Shown piece after piece: positions 8,556 to 16,858 of a stretch of DNA of 64,000 nucleotides. How positions within the stretch are numbered: position 1 is the stretch's first letter; each line of letters begins with the position of its first letter. Below the pieces are notes generated by a model. The model saw only the letters and a program-made list of their open reading frames with translations. It was not told the DNA's origin and ran no database searches. The stretch is from JABFXX01 sp964419605 (GTDB lineage: Bacteria > Myxococcota_A > Polyangia > Haliangiales > Haliangiaceae), in contig CAYQQM010000007.1 of assembly GCA_964419605.1 (NCBI GenBank), forward strand, positions 23,454 to 87,453. The letters are read 5' to 3'. A program made the position numbers and the translations under genes.

Positions 8556-9094
8556 TGGATCTACCTCCGCTCTCGCACGAACCGGCGGCGCGGCTGGACG
8601 ACGCCGAAGCGAGCGGGTTCTCGGCGGTCGATGGGTGGCGCAAGCTCGAGGCGAAGTTGCGACCGTTTATCGCTCGTCGGGTGCGTTCGGAGGTCGACGT
8701 CGATGACATCGTGCAAGAGGTGTTTTTGCGCTTGCAACGCGGGCTTCCCGAGCTACGCGATCACGAGCGCTTTGGACCGTGGGTCTACAAAATCGCTCGG
8801 AGCGCTGTCGCTGACCATCTGCGCGTCGCTGCGAAGTATCGCGTGCATGACAGCTCCGACGAGGACCACCTGTTGTCGGACAGCAATGACGACGACCGTG
8901 TTGAGGAGCGAGAGCTCGCGAGCCACATGGCGCTGCTAGTCGCGATGCTCCCCTCCCCGTATCGCGAAGCGCTCACGTTGGTGGAACTCGAAGGGCACAG
9001 CCAGAAGCGAGCTGCCGAGATCGTGGGGGGTATCGCTTTCGGGCATGAAGTCACGGGTTCAGCGTGGCCGAGCGCGGCTTCGCACGATGCTTGA
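8555..9094 (+). CDS. ECF/SigZ-like RNA polymerase sigma factor, frameshifted C-terminus
   Basis: Translationally coupled to arsM (TGATG overlap). Region 2 is clear: LRPFIARRVRSEVDVDDIVQEVFLRL, then FGPWVYKIARSAVADHLR; region 4 begins LPSPYREALTLVELEGHSQKRAAEIVG. The frame then leaves the family at a run of six G (9025-9030) and ends after 179 residues. Removing one G restores VSLSGMKSRVQRGRARLRTM and a Cys-containing tail (see next entry). As written, the -35-binding helix is lost. This could be a true mutation, a slippage-controlled gene or a base-call error. Confidence 0.8.
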   Translation: MDLPPLSHEPAARLDDAEASGFSAVDGWRKLEAKLRPFIARRVRSEVDVDDIVQEVFLRLQRGLPELRDHERFGPWVYKIARSAVADHLRVAAKYRVHDSSDEDHLLSDSNDDDRVEERELASHMALLVAMLPSPYREALTLVELEGHSQKRAAEIVGGIAFGHEVTGSAWPSAASHDA

Positions 9095-9188
9095 ACGCTG
9101 CTGCCACATCGCGCTCGACGCGCGGTCGCGAGTGATGTCCTGTGAGCCGCGTGTCGACGGACGGCTACCGATTGACTGTTGCGGTTAG
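9031..9188 (+). other. Out-of-frame C-terminal part of the sigma factor
   Basis: In the +1-shifted frame after the G6 run the DNA encodes VSLSGMKSRVQRGRARLRTM, then LERCCHIALDARSRVMSCEP and DGRLPIDCCG, ending in TAG at 9186-9188. This is the recognition helix and the Cys-rich tail (CCxIxLDxR...) expected for SigZ-type sigma factors. The full-length product would be about 210 residues. Confidence 0.7.
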
Positions 9189-9224
9189 TCCGATGGATCG
9201 GTGATTCCTAACAAAGTTTCATGC

Positions 9225-9329
9225 GTGGACCTGCAGCGTACGGAATTCTCCGGCGGGTTCGTCAGCGAAGCGGAAGTTGAGATCGAAGGGATTGGCGTGT
9301 TGCGCAATCCAGTGACGGCGCCGCCGTGA
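9225..9329 (+). pseudogene. C-terminal fragment of a fumarylacetoacetate-hydrolase-fold protein
   Basis: A short frame encodes EVEIEGIGVLRNPV followed by TAPP and a stop. This is the characteristic C-terminus of FAH-family hydrolases (typically GDxVEVEIEGIGxLRNPV). Only about 35 codons are present and the catalytic domain is missing, so this is a relic left by a deletion. The rest of the 223-bp gap up to the next gene shows nothing more. Confidence 0.45.
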
Positions 9330-9411
9330 CCGTGCTGGCAATGGATTCTGTCTCGTTGGTCATGGGCGATCCGTACTTGCTTCCCGGCGCTGTTGACGAG
9401 ACAACCGACGC

Positions 9412-10548
9412 ATGGCTGAGCCGCTAAAAACGTTCTTCTCGCCGGCGCTGGTGCGAAGGCTAGCCGACGACATCGCGCGGGTTCATCCGAGTTTCGCGTC
9501 GCGCGCGTTCGTCAAGGAGGCGGCGGCGGGTCTCGACGACCTCGAGCTGATCGATCGCGGCAAGCACATCATGGCCGCACTTGCGACGCATCTGCCGCCG
9601 GCGTACCCCGAGGCGATCGAGGTGCTGCTCCAATCGCTCGGGCCCGAGAACGCGACCGACGAGCTGGTCGGCGTCGGGATGGCGCCGTTGTTCTACTTGC
9701 CCCACGTGCTGTTCGTGGCCGAGCGAGGTCTCGACCACTTCGATCTGTCGATGCGGGCGCAATATGAGCTGACGAAACGGTTCAGCGCCGAGAGCAGCAT
9801 TCGCCCGTATATCGCGCGCGACCCCGAGCGCACGTTTGCAAGCCTCCGCACGTGGACACGCGACGACAACGCACACGTGCGGCGGCTGGTCTCGGAGGGA
9901 ACACGGCTCCGGCTGCCGTGGGCCATGCGCGTGGCGTGGCTGGATCAACACCCGAAGCGCGTGATCGAGCTACTCGAGCTGCTCAAAGACGATCCGACGA
10001 CGCTGGTACGCCGCAGCGTCGCAAACAACCTCAACGATCTCGGCAAGGTCCATCCAGCGCTTCTCGTCGACACGTGTGCCGGCTGGCTAGACAACACGTC
10101 GGTCGAACGTCAGGCGCTCATCGAGCACGCCTTGCGCAGCGCGATCAAGCGCGGCGAATCCGGCGCGCTTCGGCTCCTCGGTTTCGGAGGAAAACCAGAC
10201 GTTGCGATCGAAGACGTTCGCTTCGAGCCACGGCGCGTTGCGATCGGCGGGCGGGTCTGCGTCAGCTTCACGCTGCGCAACAAGGCGCGACGCTCACAGG
10301 ATTTGCTGGTCGACCTCGCGCTGCACTTCGTGAAGGCGAACGGAAACGCATCGCCAAAGGTGTTCAAGTTGAAGCGCGTCTCGCTCCCACCGGGCGGCGG
10401 CGTGACGCTGCAGCGGGCGGTGTCGCTTGCGGTCCACACGACGCGCAAGCCGCGGCCGGGAAAACATGCCGTCGACGTCGTGGTGAACGGCGTTGCTATG
10501 CAGGCCGGATCGTTCGACGTCACCGCAGAGACGGCCGGCAAACGATAG
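9412..10548 (+). CDS. AlkD-like DNA alkylation repair protein
   Basis: A 378-residue HEAT-like helical protein of the COG4335 type. Recognisable blocks are the start MAEPLKTFFSPALVRRLADD, FYLPHVLFVAERGLDHFDLS, RRLVSEGTRLRLPW, LLKDDPTTLVRRSVANNLND and HALRSAIKRGESGALRLLGF. After about residue 270 comes a beta-rich Ig-like C-terminal domain (LLVDLALHFVKANG). The family is linked to excision of alkylated purines without base flipping; activity of this subgroup is inferred. Single gene, no close neighbours. Confidence 0.85.
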   Translation: MAEPLKTFFSPALVRRLADDIARVHPSFASRAFVKEAAAGLDDLELIDRGKHIMAALATHLPPAYPEAIEVLLQSLGPENATDELVGVGMAPLFYLPHVLFVAERGLDHFDLSMRAQYELTKRFSAESSIRPYIARDPERTFASLRTWTRDDNAHVRRLVSEGTRLRLPWAMRVAWLDQHPKRVIELLELLKDDPTTLVRRSVANNLNDLGKVHPALLVDTCAGWLDNTSVERQALIEHALRSAIKRGESGALRLLGFGGKPDVAIEDVRFEPRRVAIGGRVCVSFTLRNKARRSQDLLVDLALHFVKANGNASPKVFKLKRVSLPPGGGVTLQRAVSLAVHTTRKPRPGKHAVDVVVNGVAMQAGSFDVTAETAGKR

Positions 10549-11177
10549 GTCCTTCCCGAGCTGGTCAACAGTCCGTGTTTGTGAACAGCCAGCCGGGGCG
10601 TCGTTTGGCCAGCGGCTGCATTGGCCTCCAGTTCCCGCAACGGAGGTAGGTCGAATGGAATGGGCTCGCCTGCTGCGCCAAATATTCGCGGTTGACGTTC
10701 TGCGATGCCATTTCTTGACCACATCCCCCAAGGGGACTTCCTTCGGGGCGTCGGAGAGCCGGTCGATCCACTGCCGATCTCTCCGGCCCGCGCTCCACCA
10801 CAGACCGAGCTTGCGCTGGGTGAACCCGCCGACGCCTCCGCGGATTCGTCAGACGCGGTGGACCCCACGCCGAATTGCGACGCGTACTTCGCCGACTGAA
10901 CGACCCGTTGTTGCCGGCCGGGCGGAGCCTTATCCATAATCCAAATTTGCGCCATTTTGCAGGATGTTACGGTGTCCTGACGCACCTTCACTTGGCGACC
11001 CGGATGGGTTGAAGAGCCCCGGGTCGGCGGGGCTGCTCGTCATCACGATCGAAAAGGAATCTCACCATGTCGAAATCAACTCGTAACAGCGGCAAGCCCG
11101 CGGTTATCAGGTGTTTATGGTGATCTCGAAGTGAGCATTCACGAGGTGCTCGCTCCGTTGCCAGTTGATCGGTTCGG
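10549..11177. other. 629-bp gap without a recognisable gene
   Basis: No frame on either strand reads like a known family. A 19-codon frame with a decent ribosome-binding site (AAAAGGA) lies at 11067-11123 (MSKSTRNSGKPAVIRCLW); it may be a truncated gene start. A GC hairpin (AGCCCC...GGGGCT) sits at about 11011-11030. Longer frames here on the minus strand run through the AlkD gene and look like shadows. Confidence 0.4.
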
Positions 11178-11534
11178 CTACTTGAGTTCGAGGAGTTCGA
11201 CCTCAAAGCAAAGCGTGGCGTGGGGAGGGATGACGCCGCCTGCGCCGCGAGCGCCGTAGCCGAGTTCGGGAGGAATGATTAGCGTGCGCGCTCCACCCAC
11301 GCGCATGGCGGCGACGCCCTCGTCCCATCCCTTAATAACGCGTCCCATGCCCAACGGGAACGAGAACGGTTCGCTTCGATCGTGCGAGGAATCGAACTTA
11401 CTGCCCTTGCTACTGTTTACCCACAACCAGCCGGTGTAGTGCATCACGCACGTTTGTCCCGGTTTGGGTTGGGGGCCGGTGCCGATCCGCGTGTCGTCGT
11501 ACTGGAGCCCGCTGGGTAACAACGTCATGGCCAT
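11178..11534 (-). CDS. FKBP-type peptidyl-prolyl cis-trans isomerase
   Basis: A 118-residue single-domain FKBP without signal peptide, so probably cytoplasmic. Family features are TCVMHYTGWL, KFDSSHDRSEPFSFPLGMGRVIKGWDEG (active-site D, F, V-I-x-G-W), GGARTLIIPPELGYGARGAGGVIPP and FEVELLELK at the end. It catalyses proline isomerisation during folding. Last gene of a short minus-strand cluster; 43 bp separate it from the small basic gene upstream. Confidence 0.92.
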   Translation of the reverse strand: MAMTLLPSGLQYDDTRIGTGPQPKPGQTCVMHYTGWLWVNSSKGSKFDSSHDRSEPFSFPLGMGRVIKGWDEGVAAMRVGGARTLIIPPELGYGARGAGGVIPPHATLCFEVELLELK

Positions 11535-11577
11535 GGTTCACGTTACACCAGGACACGTCGCCTTGGTGGCAGCGGTA

Positions 11578-11778
11578 CTATCGATCCGCGGCTGGCGGCA
11601 TGAGGGTGGGCGGCTGTGGGGACGGCGCCACGGGTTCAGTGTCCTCGGTCGTACGTTCTCCTGGCGCGGCCGACTTCGCGGCGCGTTTTGCGGCGCGTCG
11701 TTCGATTTTGTCGCGAGCTTTTTGCTTGAGCTTCATCTCGCGGTCGCGTTTTGCGAAGGAGGGGCGTTGGTTAGACAC
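11578..11778 (-). CDS. Small basic hypothetical protein (66 aa)
   Basis: GTG start. The N-terminal half is strongly charged and helical (SFAKRDREMKLKQKARDKIE, then RRAAKRAAK); the C-terminal half is Pro/Thr-rich and disordered. Small proteins starting MSxQRPxFxKRxRE are common unassigned genes in delta-proteobacteria, which supports it as real. It lies between FKBP and another small frame that ends 3 nt upstream. Function unknown; nucleic-acid binding is possible from charge alone. Confidence 0.55.
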   Translation of the reverse strand: MSNQRPSFAKRDREMKLKQKARDKIERRAAKRAAKSAAPGERTTEDTEPVAPSPQPPTLMPPAADR

Positions 11779-11781
11779 GGA

Positions 11782-12078
11782 TTACTCGTTCCCCTCGGTC
11801 GAGGGCTTGCGTCCGGTCCGCTTTCGCCCCGGTGGCCTAGCGCCATGGAAGTGGGGACCGTGGACGGTACTCCCGGGATGACCGTTGGAGATCGCTTTGG
11901 CCGCACGCATCGCTACGTCACCTGTGCGATCGTTCTCGCGCACGATCGGCTCTCCGACACCCGCGGGCTGAAACGAAATGGTCGATCGATTCGTGCTTTG
12001 GTCCACCGACACAAAGATGCGCTCCGGTCTGCCTTTCAAGCGCGCTGAATTATTTAGAGAGGCTTGGTGATCGAGCAT
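11782..12078 (-). CDS. Hypothetical protein (98 aa)
   Basis: From ATG 12078 the frame encodes a polar protein with a plausible globular block (RIFVSVDQSTNRSTISFQPA, then GEPIVREND and STVHGPHFHG) and a basic tail. Codon third positions are GC-rich like real genes here. It ends 3 nt before the GTG of the next small gene, suggesting an operon with it and FKBP. No family recognised. The frame is open further upstream to 12165. Confidence 0.4.
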   Translation of the reverse strand: MLDHQASLNNSARLKGRPERIFVSVDQSTNRSTISFQPAGVGEPIVRENDRTGDVAMRAAKAISNGHPGSTVHGPHFHGARPPGRKRTGRKPSTEGNE

Positions 12079-12295
12079 GATGGTCCTAGCGGCTCCTTGG
12101 AGACGCCCGGCCTTCGAGCCGATCAGCAGGGCGGTGCGCGGTCTTATGGCCACGCTCGCCCTCATCGAGAACGTACTACCAGTGTATCACCAGATCGCCG
12201 GCGTTGCGCGGATGTGGCTCGATGAATGCTGCCGCGGCAATCCCGCCGCGCGGCAATCTCACCGGAGGCGGTCGTTCCCGAGCCCCAGCCCACTG

Positions 12296-12332
12296 ATAGT
12301 CTATGGCTATCGATTTAGTAAAAACAATGTAT
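12296..12332 (+). promoter_or_regulatory. OxyR-like binding site upstream of katG
   Basis: Four tetranucleotides at exact 7-nt spacing: ATAG (12296), CTAT (12307), GTAA (12318), GTAT (12329). The OxyR consensus is ATAG-N7-CTAT-N7-ATAG-N7-CTAT; the first two blocks are perfect, the last is 3/4, the third 2/4 (13 of 16). It is followed directly by a -35-like TTGGAC (12332-12337), the usual arrangement for OxyR-activated katG. No clear -10 is seen. The rest of 12079-12410 holds nothing else recognisable. Confidence 0.5.
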
Positions 12333-12410
12333 TGGACCAATCAGGCCCGCCTGGGCACACTGCAAGACACCAGCGGGATTCACCGCCATTGCCCTGAACA
12401 GGAACAGATC

Positions 12411-14597
12411 ATGAGCAAACCAAGTCCTACCCAGTCCCATCCACAAGCTCGTACCGGCAAGTGCCCGTTCACGCACGGCGGTCACACAACGTCTAGCGGC
12501 TCGAATACGCACTGGTGGCCCAAGGCGTTGAACCTCGACATTCTCCACCAGCACGACACCAAGACCAATCCACACGGCTCCGGTTTCAACTACCGCGAGG
12601 AGCTGAAGAAACTCGATGTCGCGGCACTCAAGAGCGATCTGCACGCTCTGATGACCGACAGCCAATCGTGGTGGCCCGCCGATTGGGAACACTACGGCGG
12701 GTTATTCGTCCGCATGGCGTGGCACGCGGCGGGGACCTATCGCGTCGCAGATGGGCGCGGTGGCGGTGGTACCGGCGATCAGCGATTTGCTCCCATCAAC
12801 TCCTGGCCAGATAACGCCAACCTCGACAAGGCACGTCGATTGCTTTGGCCGATCAAGAAGAAGTACGGCCGTCGTCTCAGCTGGGCTGACCTCATCATCT
12901 TGGCGGGAACCGTCGCGTACGAGTCGATGGGGCTTAAGACGTTTGGGTTCGGGTTCGGACGTGAGGACATCTGGCACCCGCAGAAGGATGTAAATTGGGG
13001 CCCTGAGAGCGAGTGGTTGGCTTCAGCGCGTCACCAAGGCACCGACCGCGAAACGCTCGAACGTCCGCTCGGCGCGGTGCAGATGGGCCTCATCTACGTC
13101 AACCCGGAAGGCGTGGGTGGTAAGCCTGATCCTTTGCGTACTGCGCAGGATGTGCGGCTCACGTTTTCGCGCATGGCGATGAACGACGAAGAAACGGTTG
13201 CGCTAACTGCGGGTGGCCATACTGTCGGAAAAGCACACGGCAACGGCAATGCCGCTGCGCTTGGTCCAAGTCCAGAGGGAGGTGACCTCGCGGAGCAGGG
13301 ATTGGGATGGAAAAACCCAAACGGCAGAGGCGTAGGGCGTGATGCGGTCACGAGCGGTCTGGAAGGCGCGTGGACCACGCATCCAACGCGCTGGGACAAC
13401 GGCTACTTCAAGATGTTGCTGGAACACGAATGGGAACTGAAGAAGAGCCCCGCCGGCGCATGGCAGTGGCAACCGGTGACCATCAAGGAGGAGGATATGC
13501 CCGTTGATCCGGAGGATCCGACGCGGCGGCTCACTCCGATCATGACCGACGCGGATATGGCAATGATCAAGGATCCTGAGTACCGAAAAATTTCAGAGCG
13601 ATTCTACCGCGACCAAACCTACTTCTCGGAGGTGTTCGCGCGCGCTTGGTTCAAACTCACGCATCGCGACATGGGGCCGAAGGCGCGCTACTTCGGCCCA
13701 GATGTACCGACGGAAGATCTGCTATGGCAGGACCCGATTCCGCTCGGCGAAGTGAACTACGATGTCGGCGACGTTCGAGCGCGCATAGCCAAGAGTGGGC
13801 TGTCGATTCGCGACATGGTGTGCACCGCTTGGGATAGCGCGCGAACGTACCGGGGCTCGGACAAGCGGGGCGGGGCGAATGGGGCGCGAATCCGACTTCA
13901 TCCCCAAAGGCAGTGGGTGGGCAATGAGCCGGCGCAATTGGCGCGCGTGCTCGCGGTACTCGAGGTGATCGCACGCGATACCGGTGCAAGCGTCGCAGAT
14001 GTGATCGTTCTTGCGGGCTGCGTTGGCATCGAGCAGGCAGCGCGAGCCGTTGGCGTCGATGTCAGCGTGCCGTTCGCACCGGGACGTGGCGATGCGACCC
14101 AAGCGACGACAGATGCCGAGTCGTTTGCGGTGCTGGAGCCGATTCACGATGGGTTCCGCAACTGGCTAAAGAGTGACTGCGCTGTGAGCGCTGAGGAACT
14201 GCTCATCGACCGCGCGCAGCTGATGGGGCTTAGCGCTCCGGAGATGACTGTGCTGATCGGGGGGATGCGGGTTTTGGGGACCAACCACAGCGACGCCAAG
14301 CACGGTGTGTTCACCGATCGCGTCGGCGCTCTCAGCAATGATTTCTTCGTCAACCTTACCGACATGCGGTACAGCTGGGTGGCCGCAGCCAACGGCACCT
14401 ATGAGCTTCGCGATCGCGTGACCGGAGCGGTGAAATGGACCGCGACGCGGGTCGACCTGGTGTTTGGCTCGAACTCGATTCTACGAGCCTACGCAGAATT
14501 CTACGCGCAGGACGACAACCGCGACACGTTTGTTCGCGATTTCGTCGCCGCATGGACAAAAGTGATGAACGCTGACCGATTTGACCTGCGGGTGTAG
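12411..14597 (+). CDS. katG: Catalase-peroxidase KatG
   Basis: Bifunctional heme enzyme removing H2O2. The 728-residue protein has the full two-domain length. The distal site R101-x2-W104-H105 sits in RMAWHAAGTY. MGLIYVNPEG and RMAMND supply the Tyr and Met of the Met-Tyr-Trp adduct. ALTAGGHTVGKAHG contains the proximal heme ligand. The C-terminal copy, lacking catalytic residues, is also present. ATG 12411 follows a short AGGA; the frame is open upstream but overlaps the probable promoter. Likely induced by peroxide through the OxyR-like site. Confidence 0.97.
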   Translation: MSKPSPTQSHPQARTGKCPFTHGGHTTSSGSNTHWWPKALNLDILHQHDTKTNPHGSGFNYREELKKLDVAALKSDLHALMTDSQSWWPADWEHYGGLFVRMAWHAAGTYRVADGRGGGGTGDQRFAPINSWPDNANLDKARRLLWPIKKKYGRRLSWADLIILAGTVAYESMGLKTFGFGFGREDIWHPQKDVNWGPESEWLASARHQGTDRETLERPLGAVQMGLIYVNPEGVGGKPDPLRTAQDVRLTFSRMAMNDEETVALTAGGHTVGKAHGNGNAAALGPSPEGGDLAEQGLGWKNPNGRGVGRDAVTSGLEGAWTTHPTRWDNGYFKMLLEHEWELKKSPAGAWQWQPVTIKEEDMPVDPEDPTRRLTPIMTDADMAMIKDPEYRKISERFYRDQTYFSEVFARAWFKLTHRDMGPKARYFGPDVPTEDLLWQDPIPLGEVNYDVGDVRARIAKSGLSIRDMVCTAWDSARTYRGSDKRGGANGARIRLHPQRQWVGNEPAQLARVLAVLEVIARDTGASVADVIVLAGCVGIEQAARAVGVDVSVPFAPGRGDATQATTDAESFAVLEPIHDGFRNWLKSDCAVSAEELLIDRAQLMGLSAPEMTVLIGGMRVLGTNHSDAKHGVFTDRVGALSNDFFVNLTDMRYSWVAAANGTYELRDRVTGAVKWTATRVDLVFGSNSILRAYAEFYAQDDNRDTFVRDFVAAWTKVMNADRFDLRV

Positions 14598-14694
14598 CTC
14601 CCGATGCGCCAAACCAGTTGCACATTGAGCGAGGTCCATATATCAAGCGTGCACCTCGGCGGATGAATTCGCAGTACCGGTTTTTCGCATGACA

Positions 14695-14859
14695 CTAGTA
14701 CCTCATGTCAGTGGTTTTGGCAGGTTCCGTTCGCCGAGGCGCGCCGAGCGCGAGGCTTGCGGAGAAAGCGCTACTGGCGGTAACGCGTCGGAGCATAACG
14801 ATGCGATCGGCGTGGATCGGCGGCCCGAACCGATCAAAACCACTGACATGAGGTACTAG
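14695..14859 (+). repeat. 165-bp element with 25-bp perfect terminal inverted repeats (MITE-like)
   Basis: Bases 14695-14719 are exactly the reverse complement of 14835-14859 (both ends begin CTAGTACCTCATG...). The 115-bp interior has no convincing gene. The right end stops one base before the nrfH start codon and contributes the only plausible ribosome-binding sequence there (GAGG...TAGG). No clear target duplication is seen. A small non-autonomous transposon or a large hairpin is the best reading. Confidence 0.7.
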
Positions 14860-14860
14860 G

Positions 14861-15382
14861 GTGGTCAAGATTGCGGCGTCCATCAGCATTGGAGTTGCGA
14901 TGGGGTTGGGCCTGTTTGCGACGCACTACGGTGGTGGCGTGTCGTACCTCAGCGCTGACCCCAAAGCATGCGTCAACTGCCACATCATGCAACCGCAATA
15001 CGATGGATGGCAGAAAGCGAGCCACCACACGGTTGCCACCTGCGTCGATTGTCATCTACCGCATGCGCTGTTGCCCAAGTACATCGCGAAAGCGGAAAAC
15101 GGTTACCACCATTCCGTTGCGTTTACACGCCAGAATTTCGCTGAGCCGATCCAAATCAAGGGTGCCAATATCGAACGGCTGTACGACAACTGCATTCGCT
15201 GTCACGGACTGTTGGTTCACGCGCAAATCGCGAGTGGACTGCGGCCGGATGGTAGCGATCGCGGAGAAGCAGCTCGCTTTTGCATCCACTGCCATGCCTC
15301 CGTCGGTCATGGCGAAACCACCGGATTGGGTGGGGCAAGGCGAATTGGCGAGACCAGAAAAGCTGAGGCAAACAACGAATGA
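14861..15382 (+). CDS. nrfH: Cytochrome c nitrite reductase small subunit NrfH
   Basis: Membrane-anchored tetraheme quinol dehydrogenase of the NapC/NirT family, which feeds electrons to NrfA. The 173-residue protein has an N-terminal membrane anchor (IAASISIGVAMGLGLFATHY) and four heme sites: CVNCH, CVDCH, CIRCH, CIHCH. CVNCHIMQPQYDGW is the typical first-heme region with the methionine ligand. GTG start directly behind the inverted-repeat element. Its stop overlaps the nrfA start by 4 nt. Confidence 0.92.
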   Translation: MVKIAASISIGVAMGLGLFATHYGGGVSYLSADPKACVNCHIMQPQYDGWQKASHHTVATCVDCHLPHALLPKYIAKAENGYHHSVAFTRQNFAEPIQIKGANIERLYDNCIRCHGLLVHAQIASGLRPDGSDRGEAARFCIHCHASVGHGETTGLGGARRIGETRKAEANNE

Positions 15383-16854
15383 CCGAGACATCGACCCCGC
15401 CCCGCAATCCTCAACCAGCCCCGCAACAGCCCCGGTCGAGCCGCCGGCTTTTCTATGTAGCGATCGCGGTTGCGTCGTCCCTTGCAACGATCGGCGTTGC
15501 GTACCTGGTAACCGACATTTTTCAGCACAAAATCGAAGCCACCAAACCCTATGTCCGCGTCGTCGAGGTCGGGGAGAACGACACCGATCCGGCGGTATGG
15601 GGCCGGAACTGGCCCGCGCAGTACAGCAGCTACAAGCTCACCGCCGAGCGGACCAAGACCCGATTCGGCGGTCACGGCGGCAGCGAAGCGCTGCCCGAGG
15701 AGAAGATCGAGCGCGACAAATGGCTTGAGCGGATGTTTCGAGGCTACGCGTTTTCGATCGACTATCGCGATCGCCGCGGCCACGCCTACATGCTCGAAGA
15801 CCAAGAGGCGACCAAGCGGCTGAACAAACCTCAGACCGGCTCGTGTCTGCACTGCCACGCGTCAGTGCTTCCGCTCTATCGCCAACTGGGTGGAGGCGAC
15901 GTGATGAAAGGATTCGAAGCCAGTTTCAAGCTGCCCTATGCGGAAGCTGACAAGATGCTTCACGATAGCGGTCACGCTCATCCCGTCAGTTGCGTCGACT
16001 GCCACGAGCCCAAAACCATGGCACTGCGGGTAACGCGTCCCGGGTTCTTACGCGGAATTGCTGCACTTGCGGCAGGGCCGGCGGAGGTTCATTCGGCACT
16101 ACCTTCGATCAAGCGCTGGCGCGAAGGCTCGCGACAGAAACCGTACGATCCCAATGTGGAGGCGTCGCGCGGCGAGATGCGGTCGTTTGTTTGCGGTCAA
16201 TGCCACGTCGAATACTATTGTTCGTCCAAAATGCCTTTGACCTTCCCGTGGGGCAATGGCCTAAAAGTGGAGGAAGTCGAATCGTATTGGGACGGGCTCA
16301 AGTTTCCCGATGGGGCCGTTTTTTTCGACTACGCCCACGCAGAGACGGGGGCTCAGGTCCTAAAGGCGCAGCACCCCGAATTCGAGTTGTGGAGCCAGGG
16401 CATTCACGCTCGCAGTGGAGTGTCGTGCGCGGACTGCCACATGCCGTACATGCGGGATGGCGCTACCAAAGTGAGCGACCACTGGGTGCGCAGTCCGCTA
16501 CTCAACATCAATCGCGCATGTCAGACCTGCCATCGCGCTTCCGAAGCCGAGATGAAGGCGCGCGTCGACGTAATTCAGCAGCGCAACTACGATCTGTTGC
16601 AGCGCGGTGGCGCTGCCATTGTCGAGCTCATCGATGCCATTGTCGCTGCGAAGGGCCGCGGCGCGACATCGGAGCAGTTGGCTCCCGCGTTGGCTTTACA
16701 GCGCAAAGCCCAGTGGCGACTGGATTTCATCGCCGCGGAAAACAGCATGGGATATCACGCACCTCAAGAAGCAGCCCGAGTCCTCGGCGAAGCCATCGAC
16801 TACGCAAGGCAGGGAAAAATCAGCGTGCTTGAAATCACTCCGGCGCAGCAGTAG
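15379..16854 (+). CDS. nrfA: Pentaheme cytochrome c nitrite reductase NrfA (CXXCH type)
   Basis: Reduces nitrite to ammonium in the periplasm. The 491-residue protein has an N-terminal anchor (about 23-43) and five heme motifs: CLHCH (156-160), CVDCH, CGQCHVEYYC, CADCH and CQTCH. The active-site heme of most NrfA proteins is bound by CXXCK; here it is CXXCH, as in a minority clade. The VEYYC and GIHARSGVSCADCH signatures hold the Ca-site and catalytic Tyr/His. Coupled to nrfH by ATGA overlap. Ends 4 bp from the convergent receptor gene, with no terminator between. Confidence 0.93.
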   Translation: MTETSTPPRNPQPAPQQPRSSRRLFYVAIAVASSLATIGVAYLVTDIFQHKIEATKPYVRVVEVGENDTDPAVWGRNWPAQYSSYKLTAERTKTRFGGHGGSEALPEEKIERDKWLERMFRGYAFSIDYRDRRGHAYMLEDQEATKRLNKPQTGSCLHCHASVLPLYRQLGGGDVMKGFEASFKLPYAEADKMLHDSGHAHPVSCVDCHEPKTMALRVTRPGFLRGIAALAAGPAEVHSALPSIKRWREGSRQKPYDPNVEASRGEMRSFVCGQCHVEYYCSSKMPLTFPWGNGLKVEEVESYWDGLKFPDGAVFFDYAHAETGAQVLKAQHPEFELWSQGIHARSGVSCADCHMPYMRDGATKVSDHWVRSPLLNINRACQTCHRASEAEMKARVDVIQQRNYDLLQRGGAAIVELIDAIVAAKGRGATSEQLAPALALQRKAQWRLDFIAAENSMGYHAPQEAARVLGEAIDYARQGKISVLEITPAQQ

Positions 16855-16858
16855 TCCG

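Noticed and set aside
10110..10991. Long minus-strand open frame through the AlkD gene
   Set aside because: Most of it overlaps a well-recognised gene on the other strand; composition is Ser/Pro/Arg-rich, as expected for an antisense shadow in GC-rich DNA, and no family is recognised.
11464..12048. 194-codon plus-strand frame over the FKBP cluster
   Set aside because: Antisense to FKBP and the small basic gene; no signal or family, typical GC-rich shadow.
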